NCBI RefSeq assembly: GCF_004210735.1
Contig: NZ_SDZL01000031.1
Location: 1 to 34,068 of the forward strand
Reading direction: 5' to 3'
DNA: 34,068 bases
Source: Brevundimonas sp.
GTDB taxonomy: Bacteria; Pseudomonadota; Alphaproteobacteria; Caulobacterales; Caulobacteraceae
The notes beneath the pieces are model-generated. The model saw only the letters and a program-made list of their open reading frames with translations. It did not search any database and was not told the origin of the DNA. This document shows, in pieces, positions 33,577 to 34,068 of this stretch; within the stretch, counting starts at the first letter, position 1; each line of letters starts with the position of its first letter. Made by a program: the position numbers and the translations under genes.

Positions 33577-33906
33577 ATGCCAAAAGCCAAGCCGCCTATG
33601 CCGCCGGAAAACCCCGCACCTTTGTCAGCAGAGGAAGAGCGGTTCGTCTTGGCGACTATTCGAGCCTACTACGGTCCAGACGCTGTGGTGCGCAACTGGG
33701 GTCCAGACCCGAAGCACCTAATGCTCCACGTCGAGAGCGACATAGAAGAGAGCCTCGCTCGTCACGAATGTCTCGGCGTGTTGATGTGCGACATCGTGCG
33801 CGATCAGATCACATTGGAAGCGACAACGCGGGGACGCCGCATTTGGGGAAGTGCCAAGGTCGCCTATCGGCAGGGCGTGATCCTTCCGACATCCGTGAGC
33901 GGCTAG
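33577..33906 (+). CDS. Unknown 109-residue protein
   Basis: A small cytoplasmic protein: a Pro-rich N-terminus (PPMPPENPAPLSAEEERFVL), then ATIRAYYGPDAVVRNWGPDPKHLMLHVESDIEE and LGVLMCDIVRDQITLEATTRGRR. It looks like a compact alpha/beta domain; I do not recognise it. The SD is not obvious. It is flanked on both sides by copies of the same palindromic repeat, which could mark a mobile or recombined segment. Confidence 0.6.
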   Translation: MPKAKPPMPPENPAPLSAEEERFVLATIRAYYGPDAVVRNWGPDPKHLMLHVESDIEESLARHECLGVLMCDIVRDQITLEATTRGRRIWGSAKVAYRQGVILPTSVSG

Positions 33907-33940
33907 TCGCCGAACGTCCGCTTCCCACCCTCAGGCGACC

Positions 33941-33964
33941 GTCCGCTCCCGACCCATTGCAGAC
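33941..33964. repeat. Dispersed palindromic repeat, second copy
   Basis: GTCCGCTCCCGACCCATTGC then AGAC; arms GTCCGC and GCAGAC nearly pair. A partial third copy (GTCCGCTTCCCACCC) lies immediately upstream at 33916-33930, and GTCGCC/GGCGAC arms enclose it (33906-33938). Confidence 0.6.
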
Positions 33965-33990
33965 ACGAGAGAGGCGATTAGACGATGGAG

Positions 33991-34068
33991 CTACACAAGC
34001 CGAATAACCAGTGTCCAGCCGGTGACTGCGACGATCACCGCTAAAGCCATTGTTTTTGGACGCAGCTT
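33991..34068 (-). CDS. C-terminal end of a possible membrane protein (cut by window edge)
   Basis: An open minus-strand frame from the right edge to a stop at 33991-33993. Its last 25 residues include LAVIVAVTGWTLVIRLV, a likely C-terminal membrane helix. Too little is visible to name it, and an ORF of this length can occur by chance. Confidence 0.3.
   Translation of the reverse strand, partial: KLRPKTMALAVIVAVTGWTLVIRLV

Larger units (their letters stand above)
28363..34068 (+). mobile_element. Left part of an integrative element inserted at tRNA-Ser
   Basis: The element starts after the tRNA-Ser 3' end. It contains an integrase at its left end, an AlpA-like HTH gene, a small XRE regulator and several unknown genes. 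Composition is less uniform than the upstream core genes and long gaps exist. No second copy of the tRNA 3' end is seen, so the right boundary is beyond the window. No relaxase, capsid or terminase gene is visible; an integrated mobilisable island or phage satellite are both possible. Confidence 0.75.

Noticed and set aside
33924..33940. Possible right attachment site (CCCACCCTC) matching the tRNA-Ser 3' end
   Set aside because: Only 9 nt match and the flanks belong to a dispersed repeat, so it is not evidence for attR.

Overview
The window looks like a chromosomal segment of a high-GC alphaproteobacterium of the order Caulobacterales, most likely Brevundimonas or a close relative. The basis is the FlaF/FlbT/FlmG flagellin cluster, the UPF0262-DUF2948-murA order, an infA-maf-RNase E/G-yacG operon, a PccA-type biotin carboxylase, and a TonB/ExbB/ExbD set of the Caulobacter type. 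No database search was possible, so genus-level placement is inference.

Layout. Positions 1-1588 (minus) hold a TonB-ExbD-ExbB energy-transduction operon, cut by the left edge. Positions 1968-6666 (minus) hold tRNA-Phe, then core genes: yacG, a short RNase E/G, maf, infA, a UPF0262 gene, a DUF2948 gene, murA and a tiny basic protein. A plus-strand tRNA-Thr follows with a strong terminator. Positions 6900-9515 (minus) carry a small exported protein, msrB and an exported S41-like protease, separated by a terminator and a duplicated palindromic element. Positions 9705-14616 hold pccA, two DUF805 membrane proteins, lipB, a solitary FliN-like gene and two overlapping unknown genes. After tRNA-Leu come mgtE, a membrane-anchored lysozyme-like protein, isovaleryl-CoA dehydrogenase, a DUF3008 protein and an ExoD family protein (14874-19849).

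Positions 19890-23911 are the most distinctive chromosomal part. A flagellin gene with a sigma-54 type promoter and flaF-flbT lie on the minus strand, opposite a TPR-glycosyltransferase of the FlmG type. Just beyond the flagellin terminator is a compact minus-strand transcription unit with a promoter-like element, a 17-nt match to the complement of the 16S rRNA 3' end, a 21-codon ORF and a strong terminator. I do not recognise it and consider it the best candidate for something undescribed. Positions 23987-28169 carry two small acidic or hydrophilic proteins, a MoxR-type ATPase, a lipoprotein, an HD phosphohydrolase and a NrtR-like Nudix/winged-helix regulator.

From tRNA-Ser(CGA) at 28273 onward the window enters an integrative element that runs off the right edge. 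It begins with a P4-type tyrosine integrase, followed by an unknown gene, an AlpA-like HTH protein, a ribbon-helix-helix-like protein and a membrane protein, with short overlaps. Further right are minus-strand unknown genes divergent from a small XRE regulator with a candidate operator, then a dispersed repeat and an unknown gene. No relaxase, capsid or known defence gene is visible in the part shown.
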